Below, piece by piece: positions 5,969 through 14,898 of a stretch of DNA of 29,407 bases. The stretch's first letter is position 1. Each line of letters opens with the position of its first letter. This DNA comes from a virus. The stretch is from IMG/VR virus record IMGVR_UViG_3300046507_000908, positions 1 to 29,407 of that record. One strand, 5' to 3'. Under the pieces are notes generated by a model that was given only the letters and a program-made list of their open reading frames with translations, did not search any database and had not been told where the DNA came from. A program made the translations under genes and the position numbers.

Positions 5969-8911
5969 CTACAGCGTCGGCTGTACTTTGTAATTGTGCG
6001 ACAGCACGCCGTCGGACACGTAGGTATGGGCATCGCCGACGGTGATCTTAGCGACGCGCGCTTCGCCGGTGGCGACGCCTATCTCTTCCATCATCACCCA
6101 GCGATGATCGCGCCAGAACCGGTGACGCGGCGTTGCCTTGGGATAGCCGTCGGCGGCGAACACCGGATCGAGCGAGAACGAGATCGCGGTGACCGGATAA
6201 GCGCCCCAAGCCAACGTGATCTCGTGTTGGGTCCAGACCCAGTCGCCCACCTCGACCGCCGACGCCGGCTTCTGGAGTCCCGGCCCGGAGCGCTCGGCGT
6301 CGGCCATCAGGATCAGCGCTGAATCGATCACGCAGCGGCCGTTATAGCCGCCACCGCCATCGCCACCCCCGCCCGGCGAACTGCCGCCGCCGGTGGAGAT
6401 GGTGAACGTCTGCTCGGCGGATAGGTTGAGGAAGGCGGGGTCGGCGGTCCAGCCGTCATAGGCGGCGATGCGGCCATAGTAGGTGCCGGCCGCCAGGCCA
6501 TAGACGGTGATAGACGGAATGCCGGCCGACAGCACTCCGCCCGAGGTGGAGGGATTGAACCCGCTGGTCGACGAATAGAACATGACATAGCCGGCGAGAT
6601 CCGGGTCGGTCGAGGCGGCGCATGTCATCGTGCCGTTGGTCGTGCCGCCAACCGCCGCCGGCGACGACACTGCGGGCGGAGCATTGTTGGTGACGACCAG
6701 CCAGGATGACGGCGGCGCATCCCCCGCCGCGTTCGAGGCGATGACCTCGACATGATAGACCCGGCTCACGCCGTCCTGCGCCGCCAGCGCGGACGTATAG
6801 GTGGCCGCCGGGGTGGAGGTCACGATCTCGCGCTTGAGCGTGGTCCGGTCGGCCAGATAGAAACGAAATTTATAGGTCACTGCGCGCGCCGAGGGATCGC
6901 ACACGACCGACAGCGAACTGCCGTCCCAGGCATGGGCAAGCGCGAGGCCGGTTACCGGATCGGGCAGTGCCGTCGAGGGCGTGAGCGACACCGTGTAAGG
7001 CGACAGCGCCGACAAATCCTCGGTCTCCTGGCCGAAGATGTTGAACGACGGGAATTTGACGTAGATCGTCGAGCCGACGTTGAGGCTCGCATAGCTGAAC
7101 TTGAACACCGCATCGTCGAGCCGGATGAAACGCTGGCCGACGGCATGGCTTGCCGGCAACGTTCCGGCGAATCCGCGGCGCAAGGTAGTCAGGCTATAGG
7201 TGCCGGCCCCCGTCAGCGTCGCGGTCTGATAGGCAACCAACTCGTCACCGACCATGCATAGCGAACCACCGGCATTGGCCTCGGCCGCCGTCGCCGACCC
7301 GAGCTCGCCGCGTGACGCGGTGAGGTCGACCGCGAGCGTGTTTGCCGTGTCGGGATCGGCATGGCTGGCCAGCGCAGCCGCCAGCACGCCATAGCGCGCC
7401 GGCCCGTTGATCGTGCCGGCGCGGGAATAGGTGACGTTGTCGACACTCACCCAAATTTCGCAGCCACCCCAATTCGGCGACGACGACGCGACGGCGCACC
7501 ATATCTCCGGGTCGCCGTTGGTGAGCGAGGTTGGCGCATTGATTAGGGCAGGCGTCGAAACCGAACCCGGAGCGTCCGCCGCATTGGGCTGGCGATCGGG
7601 TCCGCTCGAATGCGAGGCATAGAGCGCGGCCGATGCGGTGCCGACCGGCACGCCCTCGGCAGTAATCGACAGCAGTCCGTCGGCGTCCTCGCCAATCTCG
7701 GTGATCCGCACCAGCACCCGGTTGAGCGACAGCGAGTCGGTGGTCGTCGTCAGCGTGACGAGATCGGTCGGCTCGAGCAGTGCGAAGTTCCAGGGCAGTT
7801 TGAACGTGTATTTCTCGCGCGTGTAGAGCACGCGCTGGCCGTAAAGCTGGACCGCTTTGCGCGCGATCGCCGCGTCGCAGATGCAATGGACATTGGTCGG
7901 ATCCTGCTTGCGCCGGCCATAGGTGACGATGTTATCGAGATCCTGGGCGGTCGCGATGCCGACATTATATTGCTGGCTGCGATCCAGGAATTCGAACTGG
8001 ACGATGTTATAGGCGTCGGACTGGTCGACGATTTCGATCGAGACGGCGTTGCCGCTGTCGTCGACCACCAGATCGTCCTCGGTCAGGTCGTACACCGGGA
8101 TCAGGTTCGGCGTCCAGGTCACCGAATTGCCCGTCGCCGCGGCATCGCCATACGGCCGGATCTTGAGCATCCCTTCCGACCAATAGACCGCCGCGTTGGT
8201 CGCGGTCAGCCATTCCTCCAGGATCGACGCCGCGCTCGACTGCGATTCGAGCATTGGCGAGAGCAGCAGGTTGTTGGCGCGGCAATAGAGGGAATAGTCA
8301 GACAGATCGCCAATCAGGCCCGATCCCCACATCGGCACGCCGTACGCGGGGTTGGTCAGGAAATCGGCGATGATATCCTTCGGATCGGCATCGCACACGC
8401 CGCCGCCGAGCTGGGTCGTGAAGTCGATCTCGAAACTGTGATTCGACAGGGTGGCGCTGTCGGCAAGATCGTAATCCTGGGCATAGACATAGGCGATGCC
8501 GGAATAATTGATCGCCTGAGCGGGGAATTTGGACGTCAGATAGCCCCAGACCGGCTGGGTTGCTGCGCCCGTTGCCAGGCTCAGCCCGGCGGCCGAGAGC
8601 GTGGTCAACACCGCGGTATCCTTGTAGATCGTGCGGATGCCCTGAATGCCGCTCGCACCTCCTTCGCAGATGCCCATGACGATCGAGGCGGTATAGGTGT
8701 AGGTCGTGTTCTTGGACCCACCGCCCAGGCCCTTGCCCGCACTGGTCTTGGTCGTGTGCGGGATCGCCGTGAAAGCGTTGTACCAGATGAGATTGCACTT
8801 CATCCGGCCGCGACCCCAGCCAAGCGAGATCGGCAGGCCAAGGGTAGACGATTGGACCTGCAAGCCGTTGAGCTTTGGTGATGTGGTCGAGGTAGACTTG
8901 CCGCCCATCAT
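5969..8911 (-). CDS. Tail tip / host-specificity protein with fn3-like region and C-terminal Hint domain
   Basis: The product has 980 residues and is the tail-tip protein equivalent to the large last gene of the GTA cassette. The N-terminus carries the usual Gly-rich segment of these proteins (GKGLGGGSKNTTYTYTASIV, about 60-79). A phage-tail domain spans about 170-480, and a fibronectin III-like region about 690-835 (YHVEVIASNAAGDAPPSSW and a second copy ending in YYGRIAAYDG). A Gly-rich linker (about 840-859) leads into a 114-residue Hint domain, Cys860 to Asn973, described separately. The start is the ATG at 8911, which overlaps the stop of the peptidase gene (ATGA). An open extension upstream to 9172 overlaps that gene out of frame and is rejected. 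The protein should sit at the distal end of the tail. Confidence 0.87.
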   Translation of the reverse strand: MMGGKSTSTTSPKLNGLQVQSSTLGLPISLGWGRGRMKCNLIWYNAFTAIPHTTKTSAGKGLGGGSKNTTYTYTASIVMGICEGGASGIQGIRTIYKDTAVLTTLSAAGLSLATGAATQPVWGYLTSKFPAQAINYSGIAYVYAQDYDLADSATLSNHSFEIDFTTQLGGGVCDADPKDIIADFLTNPAYGVPMWGSGLIGDLSDYSLYCRANNLLLSPMLESQSSAASILEEWLTATNAAVYWSEGMLKIRPYGDAAATGNSVTWTPNLIPVYDLTEDDLVVDDSGNAVSIEIVDQSDAYNIVQFEFLDRSQQYNVGIATAQDLDNIVTYGRRKQDPTNVHCICDAAIARKAVQLYGQRVLYTREKYTFKLPWNFALLEPTDLVTLTTTTDSLSLNRVLVRITEIGEDADGLLSITAEGVPVGTASAALYASHSSGPDRQPNAADAPGSVSTPALINAPTSLTNGDPEIWCAVASSSPNWGGCEIWVSVDNVTYSRAGTINGPARYGVLAAALASHADPDTANTLAVDLTASRGELGSATAAEANAGGSLCMVGDELVAYQTATLTGAGTYSLTTLRRGFAGTLPASHAVGQRFIRLDDAVFKFSYASLNVGSTIYVKFPSFNIFGQETEDLSALSPYTVSLTPSTALPDPVTGLALAHAWDGSSLSVVCDPSARAVTYKFRFYLADRTTLKREIVTSTPAATYTSALAAQDGVSRVYHVEVIASNAAGDAPPSSWLVVTNNAPPAVSSPAAVGGTTNGTMTCAASTDPDLAGYVMFYSSTSGFNPSTSGGVLSAGIPSITVYGLAAGTYYGRIAAYDGWTADPAFLNLSAEQTFTISTGGGSSPGGGGDGGGGYNGRCVIDSALILMADAERSGPGLQKPASAVEVGDWVWTQHEITLAWGAYPVTAISFSLDPVFAADGYPKATPRHRFWRDHRWVMMEEIGVATGEARVAKITVGDAHTYVSDGVLSHNYKVQPTL
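5993..6334 (-). other. Hint (intein/hedgehog-like) autoprocessing domain at the C-terminus of the tail-tip protein
   Basis: These codons encode residues 860-973 of the tail-tip protein. The domain starts with Cys860 after a glycine-rich linker (CVIDSALILM), followed by VEVGDWVWT as in Hint block A. A TxxH motif (TPRH, Thr927-His930) matches block B. The end reads ITVGDAHTYVSDGVLSHN, the block F/G pattern with the His972-Asn973 pair. All residues needed for thioester formation and Asn cyclisation are therefore present. The residue after Asn973 is Tyr, not Cys, Ser or Thr, and only seven residues follow. Ordinary intein splicing is thus unlikely, and cleavage of the bacterial intein-like type is the expected chemistry. 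Confidence 0.8.
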
Positions 8912-9336
8912 TGATCCTCGAACAAGGTGAAGAATTTGACCGGCCGGGAGCGCAGCTCCTCGTCGCGGTCGGCATTGCCGCGCACGACGCCGCCGCCGCG
9001 GATTACGGCGTGCAGCACGTCGGGCAGGTCGATGACGATCGCCGCGTGCGAATAGCAGCGGCCGTATTTCCAGATAGCCAGGTCGCCGGGTCCGACCGCT
9101 GCGCGCGGGATTTCGCGCGCGAACCGCGTGATCCAGCCCAGGAACTGCTCCTCGTCCCGATGCAGCATCCATTGCGGCGAGTAATCCGGCTCGACCCGCG
9201 GGATCAGCCCTACCGCTTCATAGACCGCCGCCGGCAGCATCGCGCAGTCGACGCCGACGCCGCGCAGCCGCGCCCGGTGATGATATGGCGTTCCTTCCCA
9301 GCCGAGTGCCTCGCGCACCACATCCTCGCGCGTCAT
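8908..9336 (-). CDS. NlpC/P60-family tail peptidase
   Basis: This 142-residue protein belongs to the phage and GTA branch of the NlpC/P60 cysteine peptidases, which open peptidoglycan during DNA entry. The nucleophile is Cys31 in VGVDCAMLPAAVYE, the catalytic His is His97 in RCYSHAAIVID, and the third polar residue is probably His109. The length matches GTA gp14-type proteins. Its ATG overlaps the stop of the DUF2163 gene by four bases, and its stop overlaps the start of the tail-tip gene by four bases. The three genes therefore form a tightly coupled unit. Confidence is high for the family. Confidence 0.9.
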   Translation of the reverse strand: MTREDVVREALGWEGTPYHHRARLRGVGVDCAMLPAAVYEAVGLIPRVEPDYSPQWMLHRDEEQFLGWITRFAREIPRAAVGPGDLAIWKYGRCYSHAAIVIDLPDVLHAVIRGGGVVRGNADRDEELRSRPVKFFTLFEDQ

Positions 9337-10199
9337 CCGAACGCCGTTTCAGGCACCGGCACGTACGGCGTCGCCTTGAACCGCCCGAGATTGTTGAAGC
9401 GGACCGAACATCGGCTCTGCGTCAGATCGCACCCCAGATAGGCGGTGAAAGTGTTGCCGGCGACCGGCAGCGCGGGGAGGGGAGAGACGAGCTGGAACAG
9501 CCCCACCGCATCGTTCGACATGATCGTTGCCGAGACGCCCGTATTCGGTCCCGACGTGAACACGATCCGTCCTTGCGCGAAATCATTGGCCGGCGGCGTC
9601 AGGCTGGTGTCGAACATTGTGAGCGTCGGCGTCGGCGACGTGCCGATTGTGCCGGTGACCGCGAACGCCGTCGGATTAAGGGCGCAGCCGGTATCATAGA
9701 CCGCATGCAGGCAGGCCGCCTGATAAAGATTGGCCGGCATGTTGGCGTTGAGCAGCACGGTCCAGGACGACACGGTGATCGTGGCGCCGTCGCCGGTGAT
9801 CGCGCTGATCGCGGTGACGCGTCCCGAAAACCGCAGCACTGTACCGACCACCGGCAGGCCCCAGTCGGTCAGGAAGGCGCGGTCCAATCGGACATTGGCG
9901 CCATCGAATCCGTGCCCCCGGATGAACGGGATGATCGGCACGCCGTTGATCAGGTCGTCGGGGCTCGCGGTGATCGCCATGTCGACTGTCGTGACGTCTA
10001 GCCCGATCTTCTCGCTGATGTCCTGCCGCTCGATCAGCGGGCCGAGCGTATGGACATGACCGCCCGACACGATCGGCACGTCGCCGCCTGACCACCGGAT
10101 GACGGCGCCGCCGACCAGCGTGATCGTCCACAGGTCGACCATCTGAAAGTCCGCGCCGCTGTTGAGCAACGCGATCAGTGCGGGCGAAGCAGCTTTCAT
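9333..10199 (-). CDS. DUF2163 / phage BR0599-like minor tail protein
   Basis: The protein has 288 residues from the ATG at 10199. The N-terminal half contains the DUF2163 pattern (FQMVDLWTITLVGG, then VTTVDMAITASPDDLING) and the C-terminal part the BR0599-type region (FTAYLGCDLTQSRCSVRFNN). In GTAs and related siphophages the equivalent protein (gp13) is a hub component of the tail tip, next to the peptidase. Six cysteines are present, several in pairs (ACLHAVYDTGCALN; GCDLTQSRC). The gene begins two bases after the stop of the DUF2460 gene and overlaps the next by four. A longer reading to 10295 lies over the upstream gene and is rejected. Confidence 0.86.
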   Translation of the reverse strand: MKAASPALIALLNSGADFQMVDLWTITLVGGAVIRWSGGDVPIVSGGHVHTLGPLIERQDISEKIGLDVTTVDMAITASPDDLINGVPIIPFIRGHGFDGANVRLDRAFLTDWGLPVVGTVLRFSGRVTAISAITGDGATITVSSWTVLLNANMPANLYQAACLHAVYDTGCALNPTAFAVTGTIGTSPTPTLTMFDTSLTPPANDFAQGRIVFTSGPNTGVSATIMSNDAVGLFQLVSPLPALPVAGNTFTAYLGCDLTQSRCSVRFNNLGRFKATPYVPVPETAFG

Positions 10200-10201
10200 G
10201 G

Positions 10202-10858
10202 TCAGGCCTTGGTCGTGGTGAAGGAGAGCCCGTCCTGCGACCACAGGCTCTGCATCATCTGATTGAGCTCGAGCGCGTCGTCGTCGAAACGGCACACGAA
10301 CATGAATCGCCCGGTCCAGGTCAGTATCTTCCCGGCCGCGGGCGCGCCGGCGAAGGTGATCGATCCGCGCGGTCCTACCGTGAAGCTCGCGATCGGCGTG
10401 GCGTCGGCAAACACGGTCGGGGTTCCCAGCACGCTGCCGACCGGTTCGGAAAAGCTCGCGCTGCCGAACGCCATGCTTCGAACGAGCTGGAACTTGGTCG
10501 TTACTCCGTCGCCGACTCCGAACTTCTGTCCGGTGACGGAATTGTCCCCAGGATCGAAGAACAGGAACTCCTGATATTGCCCGCCGTGCAACAGGAAGAA
10601 CGCGGTCAGTCGCTCCAGGTCCGGCGTCGACGGCAGGTCGCGCAACACCTCATAAGCGACCTTGAACTGCCAGCGCGGATAGGACCAGGTCTTGCGCCGT
10701 CGCTCGCGTCCGGAAGAGGCCGTCGCGATCTTCGTCGCCCACATGGGCTTCTTCACCATCAGGAACGACTGCCCGATCAATGTCGGGAACACGTCGGCGT
10801 CGTCGATCGACGGATCGGCGGTGACCAGCCAACGGGTCGGCAAATAGAGCGTGGGCAA
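10202..10858 (-). CDS. DUF2460 tail-tip protein
   Basis: The protein has 218 residues. It carries the DUF2460 (GTA gp12-like) pattern: FPTLIGQSF and PMWATKIATASSGRERRRKT, then WSYPRWQFKVAYEVLRD and LTAFFLLHGGQYQEFLFFDP. These proteins form the distal tail ring between the tube and the hub. No ATG fits the start; I chose the TTG at 10858-10856 because GGAG lies six bases upstream and the next in-frame ATG would cut into the conserved core. Readings to 11014 add residues with no family similarity. It is separated from the tape measure gene, its normal neighbour, by about 1 kb holding an opposite-strand gene. Confidence 0.85.
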   Translation of the reverse strand: MPTLYLPTRWLVTADPSIDDADVFPTLIGQSFLMVKKPMWATKIATASSGRERRRKTWSYPRWQFKVAYEVLRDLPSTPDLERLTAFFLLHGGQYQEFLFFDPGDNSVTGQKFGVGDGVTTKFQLVRSMAFGSASFSEPVGSVLGTPTVFADATPIASFTVGPRGSITFAGAPAAGKILTWTGRFMFVCRFDDDALELNQMMQSLWSQDGLSFTTTKA

Positions 10859-11126
10859 TCTCGTCTCCAATCGGATGGCTGCGCGGATCGCCGGAGCGAT
10901 CGGAAGGGTGGTGGCGCGGACGCGATCACGCGCGGTGCCGGCTCGGGCCCAAGTAGATCCGGAGCGACCGCCGGACGATCGCATCCAAATTGGAGCTATC
11001 GGTCGGCCATCCATCTTGTGCGGCTATGCTGTCCTGCTAGCTCTGCGGCTTGCAATTCGGGCATCGGTTCAAGGGCATGTCGGACAGGTTCGCGATTCGA
11101 ACGCGGAGACGGCGGGGAGAGATGGG

Positions 11127-11831
11127 ATGCGGTACGCGTTGGCATTGTTCGCAATGGCGGCGATTGGGATGGCTTCGCCCGCGCTGGCCCGCAAAGAGGA
11201 TAAGAAGGCCGATGACGTGATCGCGGTGATCCAGGCGCGGATCGGGCAATTGCGTGCCGACCCACAAGGCAGGAGGTGCCTCGGTGCCGATGCCGTTACC
11301 TGCCTTGCAAGCCTCAGTCTTGGCGTTACGCCTACGTCAGCGATAGGCGGCGTTTTTGCGCTGCCGGGACCGGCCGGTCACGATATCTATGGCCGAAATG
11401 TTTCGGCGACGATGAGCTTTCTCATTAAATTCAATGCCAGGAATCGCGATCTTTTCGATGATGAAGAGGTCGACGCCCAAATGGATCTCAGCGATGGCGA
11501 ACATATCGACAGTATGTATTTCTCTCTCAACCAAAGTCCGCTCTTTGCCGATACGGAGAGCGACTGGGATGCAACCCGCGTATTTGAGCTAGCCACGGCT
11601 GTGCTGGGCCCAGCTTGTGTAGGAACCGATCGGATGGCCTTCTACCGGCGCTATGACGCGATACAGAGGCAATCTAGCACTGATTACGTCGACCGCGGTT
11701 ATCCTCGCGGCAGCCGCTACTCGTTACTATCCGGCAATATGAAGATCTGCGGCGTGACCATGTCCGTCCAATCGAGCAGCCAATATTCCCGTTCGATGGG
11801 ATACGGAAGCTCGCTTAGGTTCACGCTATGA
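11127..11831 (+). CDS. Secreted four-cysteine protein of unknown function (moron)
   Basis: This 234-residue protein has a clear Sec signal peptide (MRYALALFAMAAIGMASPALA, cleavage expected after Ala21). A lysine-rich start follows, then about 210 residues with four cysteines (in RRC, VTC, PAC and KIC), enough for two disulfides in the periplasm. No transmembrane helix or family is recognised. The ATG at 11127 has GGGGAG seven bases upstream. It lies on the opposite strand inside the late operon, between the tape measure and DUF2460 genes, and has a more AT-rich composition. Those are hallmarks of a lysogen-expressed moron. Superinfection exclusion or envelope modification are possible roles, but nothing in the sequence proves them. 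I see no convincing promoter in the 268 bases upstream. Confidence 0.8.
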   Translation: MRYALALFAMAAIGMASPALARKEDKKADDVIAVIQARIGQLRADPQGRRCLGADAVTCLASLSLGVTPTSAIGGVFALPGPAGHDIYGRNVSATMSFLIKFNARNRDLFDDEEVDAQMDLSDGEHIDSMYFSLNQSPLFADTESDWDATRVFELATAVLGPACVGTDRMAFYRRYDAIQRQSSTDYVDRGYPRGSRYSLLSGNMKICGVTMSVQSSSQYSRSMGYGSSLRFTL

Positions 11832-11869
11832 CGCTATCGTGCCAGCATCAGGCGCATCGACGTTCATCC

Positions 11870-14515
11870 TCAACCCGGTAACGTGAAGCCCAGCTTACCC
11901 TCGCGGTGAGCCATTTTCATCGCCTTGGCGAAGGCGTTGCGGTTGGCGATGATCTGGCTTTCGGTCAGCCCGCGCGCACTGTGGTCGTGATAATGATATC
12001 CGCTCGAGGCATCGTTTGCGGCGACCGGCGCATTCGAATTGGCGGCGGCGCCTCCCAGCATCGACCGCAACGGTTGTGCGGCCCAAGCGGGAAGGACCAT
12101 TTCCCGCTCGTGCAGCATGGTCAGTCCGCCATCGACGTCCCAGATGCCGCCGGCCCCGCTGGGAATGGCCAGAGTGGAAATGAAGGACATCGCAGCGGAA
12201 TACGCGGTCGCCGCTGCCGCGGGCGCGAGACCTGGTCCGACGACGGGGATGGCTGCCGTCGCAGCATAGGCGCCTGATCCCGCGACAGCGGCATTGCCGG
12301 AAATCTCACCGGCTGCCGCCGTCTTGCTCGCCGCCCCGCCCATCAACAGCGCGGAAAGATGCTGCACCAGCCATTTCTGGATGATCTGCGCCAGCGCGTC
12401 GGACAGGATACCGACCATGCCTTTGTAGAGATTCTGGAGGGTGGTCGCGAAGGACTGCTGGAAAGTGAGCAGCTTGGAGATGTTCTGGCCCCATAGCTGC
12501 GCGGTGGCGTTGATCGCCTGGCGCTCGACTTGCGTACGCTCGAGCAGCGCCTTGCGCTCAAGGTCGGCGATCTTCCCCTTCGAGGTCTTGACCGCATCTT
12601 CCTTCTTTTTCTGCAGCGCCTTCCAGTCCGCCGAATCCTTCAAATAGAGCTTCTGCTCGTCATCGAAGAACTTCTCCTCGTTAGCCATTCTGACCTGCTC
12701 GGCCTTGATTTCTTCCCCCAGCAATTGGCCTTGGGTTTTGACCCCCATCTGGACGAGGAATTCACCCGACTTCTGAGCGACGTCGATGCGCTCTTGCTGG
12801 TTCTTTTCAAAATCCTGGATCGCTTTATCGTCGATCTTGCTCACGGCGGCCGCGGTCTTGCTCGCCGAGGCAACGATCTGCCCATCGGCCTGCCCGGCGC
12901 TCTTGGCCTTCTGGTCGGAAACAGGAGTGGTCTTGCTGCCGCCCCCGCCAGCCGCGGTCCGGCGCGTGCCACCGCCGCTGCCGCCGGACGCTCGCCTGTT
13001 TCCCCCACCATTGCCGTCTGTCTTGCCGTCGGAGCCAGGCACATGCGCGATCCCGCCAGTAGGAGCCGGGCCGGGAACGGCTTGCCCCTTAGTCGCTGCC
13101 GCCACGGTCTTCGCAAGATCGGCATAAGCAGCCTTGATTTGTGCCGCCGTCTCGATCGCATGTTTCTGAATGCGGTCCAGCCCCGACTGCCAATCGCCTT
13201 GGATCGCGCCCCAGTTCAGTGTGAACACATCGCGCGCGATCGTGCCCATCATCGTCAGCTGGTCGATGAACCCGATGATCAAACCCTTGATCACCAGGAT
13301 GACGATCGTCACGCTGTCCTTCAGGATTTGCCATGCATCTTTGAACAGGTTGAGCGACACCTCAGCCAATTTTGTAGCGCCCGGCGTCTTGACCCCAAAT
13401 GCGTCGCTGATGTCGCTGACCAGCGCGCCGACAATATCCGACGCGGCGTCCCACAAAGCCTGAAAGATGCCCGCCAGCGCGTTGATCACGATGCCGACGC
13501 GCTCGATCACCTGAACGATTACCTGGAAGATCCCGGCGACTATGCCGCCCGAATTGTAGCTGTCGATACAGGCTTTGACCAAGCCGGTGAAGCTGTTGAC
13601 GACTTCAGTCAGCACCGGCGCCAGCGCATCGGTCAGCACATTACCCATGCCCGTCCAGGCAAGCTGCGCCTCGTTGACCGATTCGCCCAGCTTGGTTCCG
13701 CGTTCGATTGCTCGATCGTTGGCGGCACCATAAGATTCAGTTTTCTGCGCCAGAGTAGAAATCGCCGCGCCGCCCTGGTTCAGGAACGGAATCGCCTCGG
13801 CGCCCGCCTGACCCATCAGCTTGATCGCCATCGCGGTCTTTTGCGGACCATCGGCGGTCTTGGCGAACTTGTCGGCCACCGTGGTCAGGATCGTCATCTG
13901 GTCCGATCCGGCCTTGATATCGATGCCCAGTTTCTTGAACGTGTCGGGGCTCTTGCTGAAATTCTTGTCCAGCGCCGCGGTGCTCTGCGACAATTTGGTA
14001 AAGTCAGTCCCCGTCGCTTTCGCCATCCCCTGCAGCAATTGGACCTGATGGGTCGACATGCCGAGTTGCTTCGACAACACGGTGACCTTCTCGGACGACT
14101 CTCCCATCGCTATGATCGCCTCGGCCGCCTGCTTGCCGACTTCGATCAGACTGCCCGCCATCTCCTTGGCGCCCTTGATCCCTTCGACCAGCTTGCCGAA
14201 CCCGCTTTTGCCCTCACCGGACTTGGCCGCCATTTCCTGCAACGCAGCGCTGTTTTCCTTCAGCGCGCTGGCCATCTCGTTGAGGCCGCTCACGATCTCC
14301 TGCGGTTTCAATCCGCGCATGCTGGCGGTCAGCGTATCCATCGATTGCGCACTGCGCTCGACCGCGCCGCGCATCCCGGTAAAGCCTTCGGTCATGCTGT
14401 CCGCGGCGCCCTGGACCGTGCTCTTCAGCTCGCCCAGGTCGCCGCGGACCTCCTGTATACCCGCCTCGACTCCGGATGTGTCGGCCGTGATCCTAATGGA
14501 GACGGTATCGCTCAT
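11870..14515 (-). CDS. Tail tape measure protein
   Basis: The 881-residue protein is the longest tail component apart from the tip and should set tail length and span the envelope during DNA ejection. The N-terminus (SIRITADTSGVEAGIQEVRG) is the usual tape measure start. A helical region follows with weak repeats, then hydrophobic stretches at about 325-352 and 402-424. After that come a Gly/Pro-rich linker (about 475-545), a second helical region, and a C-terminal domain with a Gly/Ala-rich hydrophobic part and MLHEREMVLP near residue 815, frequent in lambda-type tape measures. The ATG at 14515 overlaps the stop of the frameshifted chaperone extension by three bases. This arrangement is characteristic of siphophage tail modules. 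Confidence 0.93.
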   Translation of the reverse strand: MSDTVSIRITADTSGVEAGIQEVRGDLGELKSTVQGAADSMTEGFTGMRGAVERSAQSMDTLTASMRGLKPQEIVSGLNEMASALKENSAALQEMAAKSGEGKSGFGKLVEGIKGAKEMAGSLIEVGKQAAEAIIAMGESSEKVTVLSKQLGMSTHQVQLLQGMAKATGTDFTKLSQSTAALDKNFSKSPDTFKKLGIDIKAGSDQMTILTTVADKFAKTADGPQKTAMAIKLMGQAGAEAIPFLNQGGAAISTLAQKTESYGAANDRAIERGTKLGESVNEAQLAWTGMGNVLTDALAPVLTEVVNSFTGLVKACIDSYNSGGIVAGIFQVIVQVIERVGIVINALAGIFQALWDAASDIVGALVSDISDAFGVKTPGATKLAEVSLNLFKDAWQILKDSVTIVILVIKGLIIGFIDQLTMMGTIARDVFTLNWGAIQGDWQSGLDRIQKHAIETAAQIKAAYADLAKTVAAATKGQAVPGPAPTGGIAHVPGSDGKTDGNGGGNRRASGGSGGGTRRTAAGGGGSKTTPVSDQKAKSAGQADGQIVASASKTAAAVSKIDDKAIQDFEKNQQERIDVAQKSGEFLVQMGVKTQGQLLGEEIKAEQVRMANEEKFFDDEQKLYLKDSADWKALQKKKEDAVKTSKGKIADLERKALLERTQVERQAINATAQLWGQNISKLLTFQQSFATTLQNLYKGMVGILSDALAQIIQKWLVQHLSALLMGGAASKTAAAGEISGNAAVAGSGAYAATAAIPVVGPGLAPAAAATAYSAAMSFISTLAIPSGAGGIWDVDGGLTMLHEREMVLPAWAAQPLRSMLGGAAANSNAPVAANDASSGYHYHDHSARGLTESQIIANRNAFAKAMKMAHREGKLGFTLPG

Positions 14516-14898
14516 GACATATCCTTCAGTCTCTGGAGTATCGCGCGCGACGCTGCCGTCGTGTCGCCGCCGGCGATCGGCATGGCGACCTCGGCGGACA
14601 GCCGTGCGAGGGTCGGCTGCGTCGGCGAGAGTTCCCTTGTTTCGGCCGAGCTACGGTCCTTGCTGGGAATCAGATCGACTCCCAGCGCTCGCGCGATCGC
14701 GACCGCGGCGATGTTGAGCGGCGGGCCGGTCCGTCGCCAGGTCTGATATTGGGCATCGACATCGGCCAGTCCCCAGTCGCGTTCGATCGCGGCCTTCGAC
14801 CCGCCTTCGATACCGGCGGCGATCAGATCGTGGACGAGCTCGGCAAGTCCGTGCTCGAGGCTCCCGTCGGCGCCGTTTCCGTGGGAGCCGCCGCTTCC
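14512..14898 (-). CDS. Frameshift extension of the tail assembly chaperone (gpT-like part of a gpG-T fusion)
   Basis: There is an open frame with no start codon of its own in the -1 frame relative to the upstream chaperone, running to the TGA at 14514-14512, where it overlaps the tape measure ATG. Read from the candidate slip site it adds 128 residues, including ELVHDLIAAGIEG and DWGLADVDAQYQTWRRTG and ending in AILQRLKDMS. The fusion would have about 228 residues. This is the layout of lambda G/GT, where a small fraction of ribosomes shift to -1 and the long form recruits the tape measure. The conserved position, the lack of a start codon and the clean open frame support it. The slip heptamer itself is only a candidate. 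Confidence 0.72.
   Translation of the reverse strand, partial: GSGGSHGNGADGSLEHGLAELVHDLIAAGIEGGSKAAIERDWGLADVDAQYQTWRRTGPPLNIAAVAIARALGVDLIPSKDRSSAETRELSPTQPTLARLSAEVAMPIAGGDTTAASRAILQRLKDMS

Noticed and set aside
5969-6334. Intein that would splice the tail-tip protein
   Set aside because: There is no Cys, Ser or Thr after the final Asn and only seven residues remain, so C-terminal cleavage rather than splicing is expected.
7610-8881. Open + strand frame of 423 codons opposite the tail-tip gene
   Set aside because: Shadow of the tail-tip gene; composition is dominated by Arg, Gly, Asp and Val, and there is no ribosome site or motif.
8912-9172. N-terminal extension of the tail-tip protein by 87 residues
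   Set aside because: It overlaps the NlpC/P60 gene out of frame, is Arg-rich, and the ATG at 8911 forms a typical ATGA overlap.
12530-14746. Very long open frame on the + strand (738 codons)
   Set aside because: It lies antisense to the tape measure gene; its product is rich in Arg, His and Leu with no motifs, as expected of a GC-rich shadow frame. The minus-strand protein has clear tape measure features.
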